DNA of 64,000 bases from Burkholderia lata. GTDB lineage: Bacteria > Pseudomonadota > Gammaproteobacteria > Burkholderiales > Burkholderiaceae. The notes beneath the pieces are model-generated. The model made no database searches, had not been told where the DNA came from, and was given only the letters and a program-made list of their open reading frames with translations. The DNA is taken from positions 124,001-188,000 of the forward strand of contig NZ_CABVQK010000005.1 in the NCBI RefSeq assembly GCF_902499335.1. Direction: 5' to 3'. The translations under genes and the position numbers were made by a program. Every line of letters begins with the position of its first letter. Position 1 is the stretch's first letter. Shown here piece after piece: positions 53,882 through 63,202 of this stretch.

Positions 53882-55048
53882 TCAGAAGCCGTGGTACATG
53901 CCGATGTTGACTTGAACCTGGTTGCCGCCCGATGCCGTGTTGCCAAAGTCGGCCACCGAAGCCTGAGCGCCCTGAGCGTGAACGTACCCGCCCATGGCGT
54001 ACAGCGCGGTGCTCTTCGACAGCGAGTACGTCGCGCCCAGCGACACCTGGTTGATCGACGCCATCGTGCGGCCTTCGGCAGCCAGCTTGGGTGTGGCTGC
54101 GGAACCGTAGACGTACGTGTACCCGGTCGCCAGCGCCAGCGCCGGGGTTACCTGGTACTGCAGGAGGGCACCCAGCACGTTGAAGTGGATCGACGGCTGG
54201 CCAGCGTTGCCTTGGTACTGCGCGTTCGAATAGCGCAAGCCGGCCGTGTACGGACCAATCTGGTATTGAGTCGCGACTTGCGCGATGCCCGCGCTCTTGA
54301 ACGCATTGCCGCCGTTGTAACCCGAACTCGGATAGCCCAGCGCACCACCGAAACTCGGTTGCGCTGTTGCATTCATCCACCCGTTCTCACCCTGGTTTGC
54401 AGCATGGAAGTAGCCGCCGGCGACCGTCAGACCACCCTGAGCGTAGTTCGCAGCCACCGACCACGATTGACCCGAACCCATCGAACCGGCAACGCCGCCG
54501 AACGAGTACGCGCCTTCAGCCTGGAAGCCGTGGATGAGCGGCGAAATGTACTTCACGGCGTTGTTCTGGTTCGTCGTGTTGTCGTTGTTGTCTACGTCGC
54601 CCGGGGTCGAGAATGTCGACGCCGAAATGGCGTCGCCCGTCAGGACCTGAACCATTTCCGTCACGGCGTCGAGCTGGCGCCCCATCCGCACCGTACCGTA
54701 CTGATCGGAAGCGAGCGATACGTAAGCCTGGCGGTTGAACAACGAACGCGTGGAACCGATCGGCCCCTGGCCGCCTATGCCGCCGGTACCAATGTTGAAA
54801 CCGTTTTCGATCTTGAAGATAGCCTTGAGGCCGCCGCCGAGGTCTTCGGTCCCCCTGAGGCCCCACTTGTTCGAACCTGCGGCACCGCCATCGAGGCCGA
54901 CCCGCTTGTGGCCGTTGATGTTCGACGTGTAGCCGATACCCGCATCGAGCATGCCATACAGGGTGATCGACGACTGTGCCATTGCTGCCGAAGATGCTGC
55001 GAAGGCGGCAACAGCGATAACGCTGACCTTGATTTTCTTGTTTTTCAT
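53882..55048 (-). CDS. Gram-negative trimeric porin (OmpC-like, Burkholderia type)
   Basis: A 388-residue outer-membrane porin. Signal peptide residues 1-24 (ending AMA); the mature start SSITLYGMLDAGIGYTSNIN is the usual Burkholderiales porin pattern, and it ends in the terminal phenylalanine of IGMYHGF needed for barrel assembly. The constriction-loop region contains PGDVDNNDNTT. A long 5' frame exists, but the ATG at 55048 gives the correct signal peptide. It passes small hydrophilic solutes. Confidence 0.93.
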   Translation of the reverse strand: MKNKKIKVSVIAVAAFAASSAAMAQSSITLYGMLDAGIGYTSNINGHKRVGLDGGAAGSNKWGLRGTEDLGGGLKAIFKIENGFNIGTGGIGGQGPIGSTRSLFNRQAYVSLASDQYGTVRMGRQLDAVTEMVQVLTGDAISASTFSTPGDVDNNDNTTNQNNAVKYISPLIHGFQAEGAYSFGGVAGSMGSGQSWSVAANYAQGGLTVAGGYFHAANQGENGWMNATAQPSFGGALGYPSSGYNGGNAFKSAGIAQVATQYQIGPYTAGLRYSNAQYQGNAGQPSIHFNVLGALLQYQVTPALALATGYTYVYGSAATPKLAAEGRTMASINQVSLGATYSLSKSTALYAMGGYVHAQGAQASVADFGNTASGGNQVQVNIGMYHGF

Positions 55049-55364
55049 CTGTATTTCACTGTCAGGAGTGGTTTCGGGATTGTTTGAAACGGGTTTTGTT
55101 GTTTTCGAATGCAGATGACGGCGCACGGCCTGCGCGTCGTCTCAAGCCGGAACGACCGGCGTCATATTCACCAGATCGGCATATTTGACTCAATCATTTC
55201 GTCATCCTCAAAATTCCATGCAGGAAGGCGCCTCGCATCTCGACCTGTCCGGCATTCCCTCGACTAGAACCATCGCGGCGTCCCTACCTGGACGAAAGCC
55301 GCTTCCTTGCTTCCGTTGCCGCTCCAGCTATCCGGCGCCGTGGATTGATAACGTGCCGACTTGC
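55049..55364. other. Upstream region of the porin gene
   Basis: About 315 bp with lower GC, no gene recognised. It probably holds the porin promoter and a long untranslated leader. Confidence 0.4.
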
Positions 55365-55608
55365 CTACTCCAACGGATCACCGCGTGGAACCGAACGTTT
55401 CTTCGATGGCATTTCGAAGAAGTACTCCACCGCCACGTTCCACGCTCGCGCAATACCCACGAGCGAGATCAGCGATGACGAAGCCGGACCACACTCGACC
55501 TGCGACAAAAAACGGCCTGGAAATACCGGCCGCCATTGCAGGCTGATTGAGCGCCCGGTCCAGGCGCCGGCGACGGGCGCGAGCCTTTTCGCCGAGCGCC
55601 AACGACAA
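55365..55608 (-). pseudogene. XRE-family regulator remnant, frameshifted
   Basis: On the minus strand one frame gives a helix-turn-helix start (LGEKARARRRRLDRALNQ, MAAGISRPF), and another gives the continuation FLSQVECGPASSSLISLVG, then IARAWNVAVEYFFEMPS. Together they fit a XRE-type HTH with the pattern A-GISRPFLSQVE-G-A-PSL-SL-GIA-AL-V-VEYFF. A frameshift separates them, and the usual C-terminal cupin is missing. Inactive copy. Confidence 0.6.
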
Positions 55609-56243
55609 CCGGGGCGCGCTTTGCAGGTGCGAAAAACCATATCAGGAACATAAATCGTCGTCAAAATTTGTTTGATATAAGTTAATCGCGTTTGATAACC
55701 ATGCGCCTTACCGGGATTTCCCTAATAGGAACCGGCACCAGGACAAAGTGTTAGGGAGATCCGTGCACGATCAGACACAAATCGGGGGGGCGAACGGGCG
55801 CGCCCAAGCGGTAACGGCAAACGGTTTGCGCGTTTCGCGTGCATCATCGAAAGTCTTTCGTCACTGCCGGTACCTGAATGAATTGATACCCCATTCGACT
55901 CCGCGAGCACGTACCGTCCGACATCGATCGATTTTGCGAATTGCGGATGAGTTCGCAGGTGGCCCGCCATGTGTCGTGACTCCCGCGAACGAGAACGCAA
56001 TGTGAGCACGCGTTGGCCGATGCAATCACTCGGCAACGTTCCGCGGCTCGGGTTCGGCGGATTGTGGCTGGTTTTTATTGCCGGACTTTTGGGGAAAGGG
56101 CTATGCGGCGCCCGCGATTCGTGCGCGGCTCGTTCTCGCATTTGGTTCAGACGGGATGATGAGCATGGCGGCGTCATGTTCGATCGCGAATCGATTCGAG
56201 ACAAGCGGAAGCCATCGAGTTGGCCGTCTCGGCTGCATCCGCA
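55609..56243. other. Intergenic region, no gene recognised
   Basis: About 630 bp between the XRE remnant and a LysR gene. Short frames on both strands do not resemble any protein that I recognise. It contains AT-richer stretches around 55650-55700. Confidence 0.4.
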
Positions 56244-57161
56244 TCACTTCGGCCATCGCCACGACGGCTCGGAAAGGTGCTCCGCAAAGTAATCGGACAG
56301 CGCGGCAACCTTGGCAGGACGCGCGCGCGCCGACGGTGTGACGAAGTAAAGGCCGCCCGTGGTCAACGACCAGTCGGTGAGAATTGCTTCGAGGCGACCA
56401 TCGGCCAGATATTCGCCGGCAATGAATTCCGGCAGTTCTGCAATCGCGAGGCCATCGAGCAGCGTGGGCAGCAACGCATCGGCATTCGTCACGCGCAGCG
56501 GTCCGTTCGGCATGACCGGTTCCTCGTCACCCGCTCCGTTCGTGAAGCGCCACACATCGCCGCGCGCGCGATACGCATATGAAAGGCACGGCCGATCCAC
56601 CAGTTCGCGCGGATGTGCTGGCCGTCCTTCGCGCGTCAGATACGCAGGCGACGCCACCACGAACTGGGTGACCGCGCACAGCCGTCGCGCGACCAGCGAC
56701 GAATCCGGCAGCGCGGCGATGCGCAGCGCGGCGTCAAAACCGTCGGCGACCAGATCGACTGACGCATCGGAAAGATGCAAGTCGATCGACACCTCGGGGT
56801 ACGCGCGAAAGAAGCCGGGTAACAGCGGGGCAACCCAGCGCAGCCCGAACGACATCGGCACGGCGAGACGCACCAGTCCGCGCGGCTGCAACGACATCTC
56901 GCGCGCGGCGCTTTCCGCCTCTTCGGCCCGGCGATAGATTTCGCCGGCTGTCTCACAAATGGTCCGGCCGAATTCGGTCAGCGAGAGCTGGCGCGACGTG
57001 CGATTGAAGAGCCGCGAACCCAGCCGGTCTTCCAGACGGGCGACGCCACGAGAGACTGTCGCGACGGACACCCCCGTCGCACGCGCCGCGGCCGCGAACG
57101 ATCCTTCCTCGGCGACCTTCGCGAACATCGCGAGTCCTTCGAAATCCGGCAGCTTTGCCAT
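56244..57161 (-). CDS. LysR family regulator divergent from an SDR gene
   Basis: A 305-residue LysR-type regulator. Winged HTH at residues about 5-65 ([40 protein letters not shown]), effector domain after residue 90 with [20 protein letters not shown]. CrgA/AaeR-like group. It shares a 141-bp promoter region with the SDR gene at 57303, so it probably regulates that gene, and itself, in response to a small electrophile or alcohol/ketone. Confidence 0.92.
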   Translation of the reverse strand: MAKLPDFEGLAMFAKVAEEGSFAAAARATGVSVATVSRGVARLEDRLGSRLFNRTSRQLSLTEFGRTICETAGEIYRRAEEAESAAREMSLQPRGLVRLAVPMSFGLRWVAPLLPGFFRAYPEVSIDLHLSDASVDLVADGFDAALRIAALPDSSLVARRLCAVTQFVVASPAYLTREGRPAHPRELVDRPCLSYAYRARGDVWRFTNGAGDEEPVMPNGPLRVTNADALLPTLLDGLAIAELPEFIAGEYLADGRLEAILTDWSLTTGGLYFVTPSARARPAKVAALSDYFAEHLSEPSWRWPK

Positions 57162-57192
57162 TGCCCCTCATCTTTTCATTTATGCAACGTTA

Positions 57193-57202
57193 GATTGCAA
57201 TC
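57193..57202. promoter_or_regulatory. Short palindrome in the LysR/SDR divergent promoter
   Basis: GATTGCAATC is a perfect 10-bp palindrome in the AT-rich spacer between the divergent LysR and SDR genes (57162-57302), 32 bp upstream of the LysR start. It is a candidate half of the regulator's binding site; the exact LysR footprint cannot be set by eye. Confidence 0.35.
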
Positions 57203-57302
57203 AATTCTATTTAGAAACGATCGGGGCGTCGATATTCTCCTCACATCGCAACACGCAACACCGAACGCAGTCACCCACTTATCGAACGGAAGGAGAAGCA
57301 AA

Positions 57303-58067
57303 ATGGCACGCAAACTCGACAGCAAGATCGCACTCGTTACCGGCGCAACCAGCGGCATCGGCCTTGCCACCGCCCAACGCTTCGCGGCAGAAGGCGCGCA
57401 CGTCTACCTCACCGGTCGCCGTCAGGCCGAACTCGATGCCGCCGTGAAGAGCATCCAGGCAGCGGGTGGCAACGCGACCGGCGTACGTGTCGACTCCACG
57501 AAGCTCGGTGAACTCGACGCGTTGTATGCGCAGATCAAGGAAGAACAGGGGCGCCTCGACGTGCTGTTCGCGAACGCCGGCGGTGGTTCGATGCTGTCGC
57601 TCGGCAACATCACCGAAGAACACTACGACGACACCTTCGACCGCAACGTGAAGGGCGTGCTGTTCACGGTGCAAAAGGCGCTGCCGCTGCTCGCCGAAGG
57701 CGCATCGGTGATTCTCACGGGTTCGACGGCAGGCAGCGCCGGCACCGCTGCCTTCAGCGTGTATTCGGCGTCGAAGGCCGCGGTGCGCGCGTTCGCACGC
57801 AGTTGGATTCTCGACCTGAAGGACCGCCGCGTCCGCGTGAACACGATCAGCCCGGGCGCAACCCGCACGCCCGGCCTGCTCGACCTCGCCGGTGACGACG
57901 CCGCACAGCGCGAGGGTCTCGCCGATTACCTGGCTGCCCAGATCCCGATGGGGCGCCTCGGCGAGCCCGGCGAGATCGCGAGTGCCGCGCTGTTCCTCGC
58001 CTCGGACGACGCAAGCTTCGTGAACGGCGTCGAGTTGTTCGTCGATGGCGGCCAGCAGCAGATCTAA
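57303..58067 (+). CDS. Short-chain dehydrogenase/reductase
   Basis: A 254-residue classical SDR: NAD(P) motif TGATSGIG (residues 14-21), NAG in [10 protein letters not shown], active-site Ser in LTGSTAGS, Y-x-x-x-K in [12 protein letters not shown], and the C-terminal [14 protein letters not shown]. The Gly-rich loop followed by [10 protein letters not shown] suggests NADPH use. GGAAGGAGAAGC lies before the ATG. Likely target of the divergent LysR regulator. Substrate (an oxo compound) unknown. Confidence 0.92.
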   Translation: MARKLDSKIALVTGATSGIGLATAQRFAAEGAHVYLTGRRQAELDAAVKSIQAAGGNATGVRVDSTKLGELDALYAQIKEEQGRLDVLFANAGGGSMLSLGNITEEHYDDTFDRNVKGVLFTVQKALPLLAEGASVILTGSTAGSAGTAAFSVYSASKAAVRAFARSWILDLKDRRVRVNTISPGATRTPGLLDLAGDDAAQREGLADYLAAQIPMGRLGEPGEIASAALFLASDDASFVNGVELFVDGGQQQI

Positions 58068-58157
58068 GCGCGGCCCGGGCGCGTGGATGCGGTGTTCGAT
58101 GATCGCGCCTGCGCCGTGCGCGCTGCCTATCCACGCCGACGCGCGGGCATCGCGACG
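58068..58157. other. Short spacer after the SDR gene
   Basis: About 90 bp, GC-rich, no feature recognised. Confidence 0.3.
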
Positions 58158-58460
58158 CTACGCCAACGCGCGACGGTGTACCACGCGTCGGGATCGGGCG
58201 TGGCGTATCTGATTGCCGATCATGGCCGACTTGATGTCGGAGAAATCCGGCTCATGCCACGCGACGAAGTTGTCGTCCATGACGAATCGCAGCTTGGGTT
58301 GCTGGCGCGAGACGACACCGATGTCGTGATAGCCGAGCTTTGGCGATAGGGAATCCATGCCTTGAGGCTCGACCGCAACGTCTTGCGTTATAGGGTCGCC
58401 TCTCATTTGCAACGCGATCTTGATCGTGGCCAGTCATATCGTCAACGCGTTGGCCGACTG
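58158..58460 (-). pseudogene. Decayed coding sequence with one internal stop
   Basis: On the minus strand a frame MLLARRMVFQSANALTI (starting near 58492) meets one TGA and then continues as LATIKIALQMRGDPITQDVA, VEPQGMDSLSPKLGYHDIGV and onward to a stop at 58158. The composition resembles coding, without a recognised family. Either a broken small gene or, less likely, chance. Confidence 0.3.
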
Positions 58461-58505
58461 AAACACCATCCGGCGCGCCAGCAACATTCGACGCCACGGT
58501 TCCGC

Positions 58506-59207
58506 TCAAGCGGCCGATGTCCGGCCATCAGAGGTTGCGCCGGCGCGAATCCCGGCGGTAATGAAGGTCACCAGATGCTCGGCCTTGCGCTTCAGCGCAC
58601 CGGCCTTGACCTTGCCACCCGAGATTCGCTCGATGCGACTGTCGAACGCACTCATCACCAACGCCCCCACCGCGAACAAATAGGCCCAGTGCGCATAGTT
58701 GGCGCTGTGGCCCGGCAGCGTCTTCCTGATTGCCTTGATGAACTCCGCCGCAAACGGATCGAAATGTTCGGCAACGATGCCGCGCTCGACCTCGCGCGGA
58801 TCGGAAGCTTCGCGCGCCACGAGCTTGGCATACGCGAGCCCGGACTCGGTATTCTGGATCTGCATCACCGGGAGCACGAAGGCGCGCACGATATGCTCGA
58901 GGGGGTCTTCCCCCGCTGCGACCGGTTCACGAAGCAAAGCCAACCGGGTATCGAGCACCGTCTTGCGGCGCTCGAACAGCGCGCGGTACAGGCCCATCTT
59001 GGTCTCGAAGTGATACACGATCAACGGCAGGCCAACGTCTGCCGCCGACGCAATATCCCGCATCGAAACGCCATCGAAACCGCCTTCGGCAAACAGCCGC
59101 TCCGCCACGTCGAGCACCCGCTCGCGCTTGCTCGTCTCGACCGTCTGTTGCGCGCCCTTCCCGCCCCGTACACCGGCCGCCTTTCCCGTGACTTCCTTCG
59201 CCTGCAT
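58506..59207 (-). CDS. TetR family transcriptional regulator
   Basis: A 233-residue TetR-type repressor: helix-turn-helix at about residues 28-75 (RERVLDVAERLFAEGGFDGV, SMRDIASAADVGLPLIVYHF) and an effector domain beyond. GGAGACACC precedes the ATG at 59207; longer reading includes the operator itself. It is divergent from the cyclase-fumarylacetoacetase operon, and a perfect 20-bp palindrome lies between, its probable operator. It would repress that operon until an aromatic-ring degradation intermediate binds. Confidence 0.9.
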   Translation of the reverse strand: MQAKEVTGKAAGVRGGKGAQQTVETSKRERVLDVAERLFAEGGFDGVSMRDIASAADVGLPLIVYHFETKMGLYRALFERRKTVLDTRLALLREPVAAGEDPLEHIVRAFVLPVMQIQNTESGLAYAKLVAREASDPREVERGIVAEHFDPFAAEFIKAIRKTLPGHSANYAHWAYLFAVGALVMSAFDSRIERISGGKVKAGALKRKAEHLVTFITAGIRAGATSDGRTSAA

Positions 59208-59290
59208 GGTGTCTCCGCTGTCCTGTGGCTCGATTGCCGCGAATGCCAATCCGGTCATTACGCGACGCCAGTTTACACCAACACGATACT

Positions 59291-59310
59291 GACTGTACGA
59301 TCGTACAGTC
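59291..59310. promoter_or_regulatory. 20-bp perfect palindrome, likely TetR operator
   Basis: GACTGTACGATCGTACAGTC: two exact 10-bp arms. It lies 84 bp upstream of the TetR start and 65 bp before the cyclase ATG, where a repressor would block both promoters. The length and symmetry match TetR-family dimer or dimer-pair sites. Confidence 0.75.
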
Positions 59311-59374
59311 TGCATAACGTGAACGCTGCCATGCGGCGTCGGTGGTAAGTCCCCAAAACCAGGAGCAACCGCAC

Positions 59375-60202
59375 ATGACACGACGCTTCGTCGATCTTTC
59401 GATCTATCTGGAAAACGACGTCATTTCCGATCCACCGGGCTACGGTCCCAAGATCCAGTATCTGACGCACGGGAATACGGCCAAATCCGTTACGGCCTTC
59501 TTTCCCGGACTGCAGGAAGCCGACCTGCCGGACAACGAAGGCTGGGCCATCGAACACATCCAGTTGAGCACACACAACGGGACTCATCTGGATGCGCCCT
59601 ATCACTTCCACAGCACGATGAACGATTCGACGGGCGAGCGGGAGCGCTCGATCACCATCGACGAAGTGCCGCTCGATTGGTGCTTCCAGCCCGGCGTGAA
59701 GCTCGATTTCACCGGTTTCGACGATGGCTACGTCGTGACCGCTACCGACGTCGAAGCCGAGCTTGCGCGCATCGGGCACGAACTCAAGCCCCTTGAAATC
59801 GTCGTCGTCAACACGCGTGCAGGCAAGCGCTACGGACAACCCGACTATGTTTCCTCAGGGTGCGGCATGGGCTTCGACGCGACCATGTACCTGCTCGAGC
59901 GAGGGGTTCGCCTGACGGGCACCGACGCGTGGAGCTGGGACGCGCCATTCGTGCATACCGCGAAAAAATATGCCGAAACGCGTGATGCATCGCTGATCTG
60001 GGAAGGACACAAGGCCGGCCGCAAGATCGGCTATTGCCACCTGGAGAAACTCCACAATCTCGAGGTGCTGCCACCTCACGGCTTCTTCATCTCGTGCTTC
60101 CCGCACAAAATCCGGGGCGCCTCCGCCGGCTGGACTCGCGCAGTCGCGATCTTCGACGACGCCCTCAACGCAACAGCTTGCGACCCGCATCGAACCGCAT
60201 AG
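59375..60202 (+). CDS. Cyclase family protein (kynurenine formamidase-like)
   Basis: A 275-residue metal-dependent hydrolase of the cyclase/KynB family, showing [12 protein letters not shown] (the H-x-G-T-H-x-D-x-P-x-H zinc motif, at about residues 73-84). Such enzymes hydrolyse N-formylkynurenine, isatin or related cyclic amides and lactones. AGGAGCAACC before the ATG at 59375. It is read with the fumarylacetoacetase gene 14 bp downstream, under the TetR operator. It may open a ring intermediate before C-C cleavage by the second enzyme. Confidence 0.88.
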   Translation: MTRRFVDLSIYLENDVISDPPGYGPKIQYLTHGNTAKSVTAFFPGLQEADLPDNEGWAIEHIQLSTHNGTHLDAPYHFHSTMNDSTGERERSITIDEVPLDWCFQPGVKLDFTGFDDGYVVTATDVEAELARIGHELKPLEIVVVNTRAGKRYGQPDYVSSGCGMGFDATMYLLERGVRLTGTDAWSWDAPFVHTAKKYAETRDASLIWEGHKAGRKIGYCHLEKLHNLEVLPPHGFFISCFPHKIRGASAGWTRAVAIFDDALNATACDPHRTA

Positions 60203-60215
60203 GCAAGGAGCCTCG

Positions 60216-61538
60216 ATGGAACTGAATCACACACACGACGTCACTCAACGCAGTTGGCTGGAAGCAGCCAACGTCGCGGGGACCGACTTTCCGTTGCAGA
60301 ATTTGCCACTCAGCGTGTTTCGCCGCAGGGGCGTCGGCGAAACCTGGCGCGGCGGGATCGCGATCGGCGACCAGATCGTCGACCTCGCTGCGTTACAGCA
60401 GGCGGGCTGCATCGACGGCCTGGCACTCGAGGCCGTGCGAGCGGCCACGGCAACCACACTGAATGCGCTGCTCGATATGGGGCCGCCTGCGTGGCAGGCA
60501 CTGCGCCACGCACTCTTCGAACTGCTTCGGGCCGGCAGTCCGCATGAGCCGGGCGTACGGAAGACGCTGGTATCACAAGCGGAAGCCGAGTATGCCGTCC
60601 CCGTGCGTATCGGCGACTACACCGACTTCTACACCTCGCTCGATCATGCGGTGAACTGCAGCCGCCCGCTCGGCATGGCGATCAGCCCGAATTTCGACTG
60701 GTTACCCATCGCTTATCATGGCCGCGTGTCGTCGATCGACGTCAGCGGTCAGCAGGTCTACCGGCCGATGGGACAATATCGCCCGGATCCGTCCGCCCCT
60801 CCCGTTCACGACGCCTGTCGCCGGCTCGACTACGAGCTGGAACTGGGCGCGGTGATCGGGATCGGCAATCCACGCGGCAATTCAATCCCCCTGCGTGACG
60901 CTCAACGGCATATTTTCGGGCTCTGCCTGCTGAACGATTGGTCCGCGCGCGACATCCAGTCGTGGGAAATGCAGCCGCTCGGGCCATTCCTCGCGAAGAA
61001 TTTCGCGACGACGATATCGCCGTGGCTGGTCACCCTCGAAGCATTGCTGCCGTACCGCACCACGTGGTCACGCGCCGCCGAACGCCCGCAGCCGCTCGAC
61101 TACCTGTCCTCGGACGACAACAGTGCGGCCGGTGCGTTCGACATCCGGCTCGAGGCGTCGATCCTCAGCGCGCGTCAGCGCGCTCAAGGCGTGCAACCGC
61201 GTACGTTGACGCACACCAGTTTCCGGCACCAATACTGGACGTTGGGGCAGATGATCGCGCACCACACAATGGGGGGCTGCAACCTCCAGCCTGGCGACCT
61301 GCTGGGAAGCGGCACCATCTCCGGCCCGTCATCGGGCGAAGCCGGCGCGTTGATCGAACTGACCGTAGGCGGCACTCAACCCGTGGATATCGGCAATGGT
61401 GAAAGCCGCGCATTCCTCGACGATGGCGATACCGTCATTTTCCGGGGCTGGTGCGAACGCGATGGCTTTGCGCGAATCGGTTTCGGTACCAACCATGGAA
61501 CCGTGTTGCCGGTGCCGGCCGCGGAAGGTGATCATTAA
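60216..61538 (+). CDS. fahA: Fumarylacetoacetase
   Basis: A 440-residue fumarylacetoacetase-family enzyme of full length with both domains: an SH3-like N-domain (SWLEAANVAGTDFPLQNLPL, YTDFYTSLDHAVNCSRPLGM) and the C-terminal FAH fold with metal ligands in DYELELGAVIGIGNPRGN and NDWSARDIQSWEMQPLGPFL. It cleaves fumarylacetoacetate, the last step of tyrosine/homogentisate breakdown, or an analogue. It is not next to homogentisate genes; the cyclase partner and TetR control suggest a separate catabolic pathway on this replicon. Confidence 0.88.
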   Translation: MELNHTHDVTQRSWLEAANVAGTDFPLQNLPLSVFRRRGVGETWRGGIAIGDQIVDLAALQQAGCIDGLALEAVRAATATTLNALLDMGPPAWQALRHALFELLRAGSPHEPGVRKTLVSQAEAEYAVPVRIGDYTDFYTSLDHAVNCSRPLGMAISPNFDWLPIAYHGRVSSIDVSGQQVYRPMGQYRPDPSAPPVHDACRRLDYELELGAVIGIGNPRGNSIPLRDAQRHIFGLCLLNDWSARDIQSWEMQPLGPFLAKNFATTISPWLVTLEALLPYRTTWSRAAERPQPLDYLSSDDNSAAGAFDIRLEASILSARQRAQGVQPRTLTHTSFRHQYWTLGQMIAHHTMGGCNLQPGDLLGSGTISGPSSGEAGALIELTVGGTQPVDIGNGESRAFLDDGDTVIFRGWCERDGFARIGFGTNHGTVLPVPAAEGDH

Positions 61539-61680
61539 CCGCACGTCGTTTCTCAACCGGCACTGAGTCGATGCGAGGACCACGTTCGTGGTTCTCGCGC
61601 CTTGAAACGCCCCGCCAGTGGACTCGCGGTGTCCGCTCGCCGTGCTTGAACACCGCGCCGCAACGCCAGCACGCATGCGT

Positions 61681-61717
61681 GAAATCGCCGCCAGCGTCAT
61701 CGGCTGGCGGCGATTTC
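61681..61717. terminator. Strong hairpin between convergent fahA and porin genes
   Basis: GAAATCGCCGCCAGC (61681-61695) pairs perfectly with GCTGGCGGCGATTTC (61703-61717) around a 7-base loop. It lies 24 bp before the porin stop and 142 bp after fahA. There is no T-run, but the long stem suits termination or transcript protection in both directions. Confidence 0.65.
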
Positions 61718-61740
61718 AGCGCATGTGTCTTTCGGGTGCG

Positions 61741-62832
61741 CTAGAAGAGGTGACGAACGCCAACGACGATGCCCACACTGCTGCCGGTTGGCTCATACAG
61801 CGCGCCATTCACCGTGAACCCCGTATGCATCAACCCGTGGTTGTTCACGCATGCCGCGGCGCCATACAAGGTCGTTCGTTTCGACAGAAAGTAGTCCAGC
61901 CCGGCAGACGCCAGTAAAGAATGGTTCGCCGAGTCGTTGCTGTCCCGCATGTACCAAACGCCTACGTCGGTGGACACTGCCGGCGTGATCAGATATTCGC
62001 CGCCCGCGGCGTACACTTTCTCGTTGAAAGAGCCGGCGATCTTGTAGCTTGTGTACGATCCCTTGAGTGTCGCGCCTCCCCACCTGTAGCTCGCGCCGAC
62101 CGTTCGACCGCTGAATTCGATCGTCGACGGGAATGGCGTGGAAACGCTGGCTGACCCGCCGGGATTTCCACTGAAGAGCGCAGCGTTCACGACCAGGTCT
62201 TTCCATTCGTATCTCACGCGAGCCGCGTACTGGCGCCCCGCCTGAAATCCCTTTGGATCGCCGCCCAGCGCAAGCAATGCACTCGCCTGCAAGCCTGCGA
62301 TCGTCGGGCTCGTATAGGACACCGCATTGGCGACGAAAATGCCGGTCGCAAAAAAATTGCCCATGTAGATTCCGGCCTGACTCCCGAAGAACGACGCATG
62401 CCGCGCGTCCATGTCGACGATCGCAAGTCCGAACGGCGAGTACTGCAGGCCGGCCTTGACGGTACCGAAGTGTCCGGAGAGCCCGATGAAGGCTTGCCGC
62501 CCGAAGAGATTCCCGTTCGAGTTGCCCAACGCCCCGTTGTTCGTCGTAAAGCCGCTTTCGAGCGTAAAGATCGCCTTCGTCCCTGCGCCCAAATCCTCGG
62601 CACCGGTGATACCGAAGTGAGAACCCGAGATCCCGCCATCCGTTGCCGATACCTGATGCGGGCCGCTCGCACCCGTTCCGGCGTCGAAGGTACGGCTCGT
62701 GTACATCACGCCGGCGTCCACGACACCATACAGCGTGACGTTACTTTGCGCATGCGCGTTCGACGGTAAGCCCGATACCGCGATCGAAACAGGGATCAGC
62801 AGCATCGGACGGATTTTCTGCATCTTGCTCAC
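61741..62832 (-). CDS. Gram-negative trimeric porin
   Basis: A 363-residue porin of the same Burkholderia family as the one at 53882 but distinct in sequence. Signal peptide residues 1-28 (ending AHA), mature QSNVTLYGVVDAGVMYTSRT, and a C-terminal phenylalanine in VGVRHLF. It starts at GTG 62832 with GGGGGAGACAT upstream, or at ATG 62823. It may import the substrate of the cyclase-fahA pathway, as porins of this type often sit next to aromatic catabolic genes. Confidence 0.9.
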   Translation of the reverse strand: MSKMQKIRPMLLIPVSIAVSGLPSNAHAQSNVTLYGVVDAGVMYTSRTFDAGTGASGPHQVSATDGGISGSHFGITGAEDLGAGTKAIFTLESGFTTNNGALGNSNGNLFGRQAFIGLSGHFGTVKAGLQYSPFGLAIVDMDARHASFFGSQAGIYMGNFFATGIFVANAVSYTSPTIAGLQASALLALGGDPKGFQAGRQYAARVRYEWKDLVVNAALFSGNPGGSASVSTPFPSTIEFSGRTVGASYRWGGATLKGSYTSYKIAGSFNEKVYAAGGEYLITPAVSTDVGVWYMRDSNDSANHSLLASAGLDYFLSKRTTLYGAAACVNNHGLMHTGFTVNGALYEPTGSSVGIVVGVRHLF

Positions 62833-63202
62833 GTTTTAATGTCTCCCCCAGTCATGCAGGACTGCAAAATAATTGAATAAGAATCCGCCTCCGTGCGGCG
62901 CCCGACGTATGGCGATCAAATGAAGCCGGACAGAGGGTCGCTTCGGCTTAGGTCCTCGGTGTGCTGCCGGGCACGCACGCCGGAGCGTTGGTTCTTCTTG
63001 AACCGTCGCCGGTCGGTGATTGATGTCCCTCGCGACGTTGCCGAGGGATCGGATCGAAAATTTGATCGCACATCGGCCGCAATCGGCTCACGGTATCGAT
63101 GACGCGGCAAAGCGGTTGCATGTTTCCGCTGCTGCCTTGCCGCTCCACCCAAGCGGCCCGCGCCGCACTGGCCCGCTCGAAGTACGCGAACCGATCGCGC
63201 GG
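62833..63202. other. Intergenic region between porin and hydrolase-like genes
   Basis: About 370 bp. It contains the porin promoter and the end of the hydrolase gene. Weak frames occur on both strands; none is convincing. Confidence 0.4.
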
